Assembly (NCBI RefSeq): GCF_001039355.2
Contig: NW_019773876.1
Location: forward strand, 12,506-37,581
Length of the DNA: 25,076 nt
Direction: 5' to 3'
From: Lingula anatina
Lineage: Eukaryota > Brachiopoda > Lingulata > Lingulida > Lingulidae
Numbering within the stretch: position 1 is the first letter of the stretch; each line of letters opens with the position of its first letter. Positions 21,401-25,076 of this stretch are shown here, in pieces. Made by a program: the position numbers and the translations under genes. Below the pieces are notes generated by a model, which was given only the letters and a program-made list of their open reading frames with translations, did not search any database and was not told the DNA's origin.

Positions 21401-24400
21401 TCCAGTTACTATGTGGTAATGTGCGGGGATGGAGCCAATGACTGTGGAGCTCTCAAAATGGCGCATGCTGGGATTGCGTTGACGGAGGCTGAGGCTTCAG
21501 TGGCGTCACCTTTTACCTCTAAGGAGCAGAACATCCGGTGCACGCCAACGCTTATAAGGTACAGTGTGTATTTTACTGACAGGGAGGAATTGATAAAGAC
21601 TTTGCATAGCTTACATTTCAGGAATACAGTTAATTCTTTGTTGAAAATCTGTTACAAGTATGGTGTATTAAAGAGCATTTGTAATTATATTTTGAAATTC
21701 CTTAATGTCACAAAAGTGGATACCAGAATAAAATATTCAGTCCATAAATGAATATAGATTAATAGAATGTTTTACGGAATGGTGTTTCGTACAGGGAAGG
21801 CAAGGCGGCTCTAACCACAACATTTGGGATTTTCAAGTTTATGGCGTGTATCAGCTTGACACAGTTTGTAACTGTCCTCATATTATATTGGGTAAGTTAT
21901 AATGACCTTCCTCATATTATTGAAAGTTCGCAGGCTGACTACTGGATGGTATAATGTTTATGTACATGTGCAGATAGTCGCATCACATTGACTCAACCCA
22001 GTTATACTCGTCCCAATTTGTGTGCCTTTTTTGGCCAACTTATCATATGTACAAGGAAATTTCCTGCATGTTTTAATATATTCATATATAAAGTGTTCCT
22101 AACTATTGAGGTATATACACAGCTCTTTTTAGAACTTTTAAAAATGTGAAATTCCTCATATTTATGATAATACATATATATACCAGTCTCTAGTACTGAC
22201 CGGTGCATGGCTTTGAGTAGTTGTTGTTTCTTGCTGTGTGATATTGTAGATTGGCAACAACCTGACCGACTTTGGGTTCTTGTATATTGATATGATTCCT
22301 GTCACAACTTTGGCTGTCACATGTAAGTATATCACAACTAACGCAATTATCTGTTGTCACTACTAACACAACTAGGAATGTTTTAAAAGTGTACTGCCGT
22401 CCCACCTAATACTGCGCTTATTGTCTAATGTGTCAGTTTTACAATTCTCTGGCACACCTAGCATATTCCCGTACCATGCTACATCTAACATATTCCCACA
22501 GCTTGTCGCATCTAACACATTTCCATACCTTGTTACATCTTTCACATTCCATATCTTTTCACACCTAATACAACTCCATGTCTTATTTTAAACATGTACA
22601 ACAAAACACAAATTAAATTGTTATAAACCTGTAATTTCCATACTGCCACACCAACTGCAGGTTGCTTTACCTTTCTCTGATAAATATGTTGTTATGTTAT
22701 GGTTTTATTTGATTCCGTAAAAGATATATCTCTTAAAATTTGCATTAAATTTGGTGGAAATTGAATATTTAAAGGATAAGGTGAAGCGGGTGAAGGTATA
22801 TTTGCAAAATACAGTGTTATTTATTTTAGCCCAAGAGTTAAAGGATTTCTTTTATTTAGGTTTATTGCCTTTTTTGTTTTTTGTCACATACTAGTTCTTA
22901 TTAGAGAATAAAATGGCAAATAGTTTGTTGAAAATGGAATTTGTATATTACTGTGACATTTCAGTTAACTTGGTATCGTAATATAAAGTGTTCTTCCTCC
23001 CTGTGTCTAGTCAGTTACACCAGGGCCTACCAGAGCCTAACCAAGGACAAGGTGACGGTCAGTCTGTTTACTGCCCAGCCACTGATGTCACTGGTCTTCC
23101 AGATGATCCTGATGACCGGCATACAGACGTTCTTTTTCTTCTATGTAAAGACCATGCCTTGGTAAGTGTATTGATAGTCATAGATAAATTGCAGGGCTGG
23201 ATTGGAAAGACGTAGATAAAAAAAATGAAAAAAGAGAAAAAAATCAAATTAATCTCTAATCTTCTTTCTGGCTTTAATTGTGGATCTGCCAGTGATATGT
23301 GTATAATTTTAGTGATGTAAAATTGCAAAATTAAAAACTTTTTTCTGAAAAGATGGTACATTTATACAAAATGTTAAAATATGGCTAATGACGTACCCAG
23401 CGGTTACAAATAAATGTTTTTTCAGGTTCGTCTCCTTTGTGGACAATCCTGACGATGAGTATGCCAGTCACATGAACGCCACCATAACTCTCATCTCCTG
23501 CTACCAGTATGTCACCCTGGCAGTGGTCTTCCACAAGGGGGCGCCCTTCAGGAGGTCCATGTTCACCAACTGTAAGTGTGTGTTGAGATGTGCATTGTAT
23601 AAGTTGAGATGAGCATTGTGTCAGTTGAGATAGACATTGTGTTAGTTGAGATGGTATTGTGGTAGTTGAGATAGACATTGTGCTGGTTGAGGTGTGAGGG
23701 GTCAGTTACTCCGCCAGTCGTCTTCCATAAGGGAGCGCTCTTTAGGAGGCTGATGGCAGCAACAGTGAGTGTATGGTATTCGTTGGGGTCTGGTACCACG
23801 ACTGATTGGAATCCAAGTGCCTTTATTTAATGAAAATGTGACCATTGTGAGTCTGGAATTAACATAATGTAGCAGCTGTTCTTTCTGAATAAAGTAAGCC
23901 TCATTGTCAGGTTTAGGATTAAAAAATGCTTTCAAGCACGTTTTTTTTTTAGTTTTCATGCTTTATTGGTTTTACGATTAGAAAGTATTCGCAGTTTAAT
24001 TTCAAAAATGAAAGCTCCCTTCTGTTAAAACATTCAATTTTATGGTATATTTAAAACTCTTGGTTGTTCCAGGGTTTTTCCTCATCAACGTGATAGCTGT
24101 GACGATCATCAACGTGTGGCTGACCATCTACCCACCTCAGTTCCTGACTGACCTCATGGAGGTGAGAGGCACAACTAACACATTTTCAGCTGTCACAACT
24201 AACACAATCTGAGTTGTCGCAACTAATACAATTTGAGTTCTCACATTATTACATAAGGACATACCTGAGGCAATCGAATTTGTAAAATCAAAGGAATTGC
24301 AACCTAAGTATTTATTGCTTCTATACACCTAAAGTCAGGGATATGTTGAACAATTACCATTCAAAAGTGATGGCATATTATACGAAAGTTTTAACTTTAA

Positions 24401-25065
24401 TTAATCTTTACCATGTTTGCTTAAATTATATTATATACAGTATTTGTAACATAGTAAGATTGTGTTTTTATCTAGCTTGCAGACCTTCCAGACATGCTGT
24501 TCAGAATAATTATAGTGTGTGTGGCTGCCGTCAACTTCCTGGCGTCATTATTCCTTGAGGTAGGTAATTACACTGTTTAAACTCTCAACATAGTTACCAA
24601 ATTGTATCCACATGCCTATTCAAAAACATCTCTCAGTGCTAAAAAACAGGTAGATGTATTACAGAAAATATGGTGATTCAGACAAATGTCACACATACAC
24701 GTCAGGGTTCAGTGAGGTTAACTGTCCCTCGTGTAATTATCTATTTGTTATATAAATTCAGAGTATAGTCAATATGATACTACCTATACTGTCTCATAGC
24801 ACACCATTTAAAATGCGTTGATTTGTTTGTCCAGACCTTTATCCTGGATGGTTTAGTCCGAGAAAAAGTTCGCACTGTGGCCAGAAAATGGTGCTGCAAG
24901 TCCAAGCAGTATCGTTACATGCACATTGAGGACGAGATTGTAGCCTCTTCTCATTGGCCGCCAGTGAATACTGCGACCTCTGACCTTGCCAGAGTGCTGC
25001 GCCAGGAGAGCGCCATTGCAACAGATGATACCGGCATTGTGACCAGTTCAAGCAAGGTAGAGTAA
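12264..25065 (+). CDS. ATP13A2/3-like: P5B-type ATPase (ATP13A2/ATP13A3 family), 30 coding exons
   Basis: Family role: P-type ATPase of endolysosomal membranes; vertebrate members export polyamines from the lumen. Exons: 12264-12353, 12556-12723, 13159-13217, 13491-13611, 13851-13933, 14109-14183, 14563-14632, 14987-15121, 15452-15524, 15825-15956, 16318-16488, 16805-16950, 17179-17379, 17687-17748, 17877-18021, 18399-18509, 18718-18874, 19133-19250, 19515-19639, 20139-20317, 20584-20688, 21021-21100, 21406-21558, 21795-21891, 22250-22322, 23011-23161, 23426-23571, 24073-24161, 24476-24559, 24835-25065. All introns are GT-AG and phases agree, giving 1,209 residues (human ATP13A2 is about 1,180, ATP13A3 about 1,226). 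Motifs: EDQMEIYG near the N-terminus and the P5 membrane hairpin (about 39-61); TGES 335-338; PPALP 464-468, the P5B membrane-helix-4 signature; DKTGT with phosphorylated Asp507; KGSPE 652-656 (nucleotide domain); TGD 747-749; GDGANDC 876-882. Every catalytic residue is intact. Choosing between the ATP13A2 and ATP13A3 branches needs a tree. Confidence 0.95.
12436..12483. repeat. (CT)n microsatellite in ATPase intron 1
   Basis: About 24 CT units form part of the pyrimidine-rich interior of the first intron, 70-120 bp before the exon 2 acceptor. Length variation could influence splicing, but that is conjecture. Confidence 0.95.
12745..13030 (+). repeat. Donor-proximal minisatellite, ATPase intron 2
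   Basis: Roughly 15 imperfect copies of a 16-17 bp unit close to TGTGTTAGATGTGACAG, beginning about 20 bp after the donor AAG|GTAAGT at 12724. The array fills most of the intron. The same core occurs in six other introns of this gene. Confidence 0.85.
14724..14915. repeat. 53-54 bp degenerate tandem repeat in ATPase intron 7
   Basis: Copies start at 14761, 14815 and 14868, each opening TGyCATAGyAwC and holding a CAGTG...GAAGACCTC segment; a weaker copy precedes them near 14724. The first full copy contains GTTGCCATAGCAAC (14759-14772), which fits the RFX X-box consensus. It lies 70-260 bp before the exon 8 acceptor. Confidence 0.75.
15825..15956 (+). CDS. ATPase exon 10, actuator domain up to TGES
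   Basis: Encodes [14 protein letters not shown] through NESMLTG; TGES is completed across the intron by exon 11. The acceptor used is TTAG at 15821-15824: the AG at 15830-15831 would shift the frame, whereas 15825 restores SSDSLVPGD. The actuator-domain glutamate that drives dephosphorylation follows at residue 337. Confidence 0.9.
17179..17379 (+). CDS. ATPase exon 13: membrane helix 4 and phosphorylation site
   Basis: Sixty-seven codons contain [15 protein letters not shown], the proline-rich substrate helix typical of P5B pumps, then FDK, where the aspartate is the phosphorylated residue (507). The catalytic motif DKTGT is split by the intron: DK here, [10 protein letters not shown] in exon 14 (17687-17748). 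Confidence 0.95.
18510..18575 (-). repeat. Donor-proximal minisatellite, ATPase intron 16
   Basis: About four 20-bp units of CTAACACACTGTCACAa, the reverse complement of the intron 2 unit. The array begins at the donor itself (GAG|GTACACTGCCACATC). Confidence 0.85.
19640..19790 (+). repeat. Donor-proximal minisatellite, ATPase intron 19
   Basis: About seven 20-21 bp units of the form GTTGAGATGxxCATTGTGTTA, starting at the donor (ACAG|GTGAGGGGCATTG). The first unit appears to include the splice site bases. Confidence 0.85.
21185..21360 (-). repeat. Minisatellite, ATPase intron 22
   Basis: About ten 16-17 bp units of CACATCTAACACACTGT type. This array begins about 85 bp after the donor, so it is less tightly donor-linked than the others, and it ends about 45 bp before the acceptor of exon 23. 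Confidence 0.85.
21406..21558 (+). CDS. ATPase exon 23 with the GDGANDC hinge motif
   Basis: Encodes [17 protein letters not shown] and [10 protein letters not shown], the magnesium-coordinating phosphorylation-domain motif and the P5-specific segment after it. The acceptor is CTCCAG and the donor AAG|GTACAG, with matching phases on both sides. Confidence 0.95.
22323..22575 (-). repeat. Donor-proximal minisatellite, ATPase intron 25
   Basis: Starts within 10 bp of the donor (T|GTAAGTATATCACAACTAACGC) and continues with many diverged CACATCTAACACATTCC-type units. The array is the longest of the family and the most decayed toward its 3' end. Confidence 0.8.
23426..23571 (+). CDS. ATPase exon 27, late membrane segment
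   Basis: Encodes [12 protein letters not shown], then a hydrophobic [15 protein letters not shown] helix and the HKGAPFRR loop typical of P5B pumps. It ends in phase 1 at ACT|GTAAGT. The 3' end is duplicated downstream, beyond a minisatellite. Confidence 0.92.
23572..23700 (+). repeat. Donor-proximal minisatellite, ATPase intron 27
   Basis: Five to six 20-21 bp units of GTTGAGATxGACATTGTGTTA directly following the donor. The array is bounded on the left by the exon 27 donor and on the right by a degenerate copy of the exon 27 end. Confidence 0.88.
23702..23775 (+). repeat. Relic duplicate of the 3' end of ATPase exon 27 with its donor
   Basis: GTCGTCTTCCATAAGGG and the following bases match exon 27 (GTGGTCTTCCACAAGGG, 23523-23539). 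They translate in one frame to [13 protein letters not shown] against [13 protein letters not shown]. Most differences are at third codon positions. The match continues to a strong donor-like CA|GTGAGTGTATG at 23765. No good pyrimidine tract precedes it, and its end phase does not fit exon 28, so ordinary inclusion would break the frame. Confidence 0.8.
24162..24245 (-). repeat. Donor-proximal minisatellite, ATPase intron 28
   Basis: Starts at the donor (GAG|GTGAGAGGCACAACTAAC) and has about four 25-26 bp units containing CACAACTAACACA or AATACAATT-type variants. The orientation matches introns 16, 22 and 25. Confidence 0.82.
24835..25065 (+). CDS. ATPase terminal exon and C-terminus
   Basis: Begins [14 protein letters not shown] after the last membrane helix, then a basic/aromatic tail ([19 protein letters not shown]) and a WPP motif usual in P5B C-termini, and runs to TAA 25063-25065. 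A weak donor-like AAG|GTAGAG occurs at 25057, so coding might continue in an exon outside the window with the last two codons being intronic. Confidence 0.75.
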   Translation, partial: TFILDGLVREKVRTVARKWCCKSKQYRYMHIEDEIVASSHWPPVNTATSDLARVLRQESAIATDDTGIVTSSSKVE

Positions 25066-25076
25066 AAAAAAAAAAA
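25064..25076. repeat. A13 homopolymer at the window end
   Basis: Thirteen A residues overlap the stop codon and run to the last base. There is no 3' UTR or AATAAA between the stop and the A-run, so it is not an ordinary poly(A) tail. It is more likely a genomic homopolymer where the sequence was cut or the assembly broke. Confidence 0.8.

Noticed and set aside
12264-25065. Processed or retroposed origin of either gene, or a broken pseudogene
   Set aside because: Both genes have many GT-AG introns with matching phases and intact catalytic motifs, with no internal stops.
1902-25065. Functional partnership of the lyase and the P5B pump because they are neighbours
   Set aside because: Animal gene neighbours rarely share function, and nothing in the sequence (shared promoter, bidirectional arrangement) supports it.

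Overview
The window is animal genomic DNA carrying two intron-rich protein genes on the + strand, separated by about 4.3 to 4.7 kb of repeat-laden intergenic DNA. No prokaryotic, plasmid or viral genes were seen. The dense short introns (100-700 bp), vertebrate-like proteins, abundant ACATGTAC-type micro-palindromes and, above all, short minisatellites sitting next to 5' splice sites suggest a lancelet (Branchiostoma). That placement is inference; another marine invertebrate such as a mollusc is not excluded.

Layout. 1-226: palindromic tandem repeat cut by the window edge. 227-1901: no confident gene, with simple repeats near 1650 and 1790. 1902 (or 1966) to 7588: an SGPL1-like sphingosine-1-phosphate lyase in 12 coding exons, followed by a poly(A) signal at 7902. 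7589-12063: intergenic DNA with at least one 290-bp TIR element and a second copy of a dispersed repeat also found in the last SGPL1 intron. 12264-25065: a P5B-type ATPase (ATP13A2/ATP13A3 family) in 30 coding exons. I assembled these by hand; they join without a frame break into 1,209 codons plus a stop. The window ends in a run of A directly after that stop.

Both products act in intracellular membranes. The lyase is an ER-anchored PLP enzyme ending sphingolipid breakdown. The P5B ATPase is expected in late endosomes or lysosomes as a polyamine exporter. Nothing in the sequence links the two functionally.

The most unusual signal is how often local tandem duplication touches exon-intron boundaries. 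Seven ATPase introns carry related 16-21 bp minisatellites, six starting within tens of bases of the donor. Two introns (one per gene) hold a decayed copy of the preceding exon's 3' end with its donor. The ATPase start-codon segment is present three times in tandem at about 98-bp spacing. These may be products of one process, short tandem duplication seeded at 5' splice sites.
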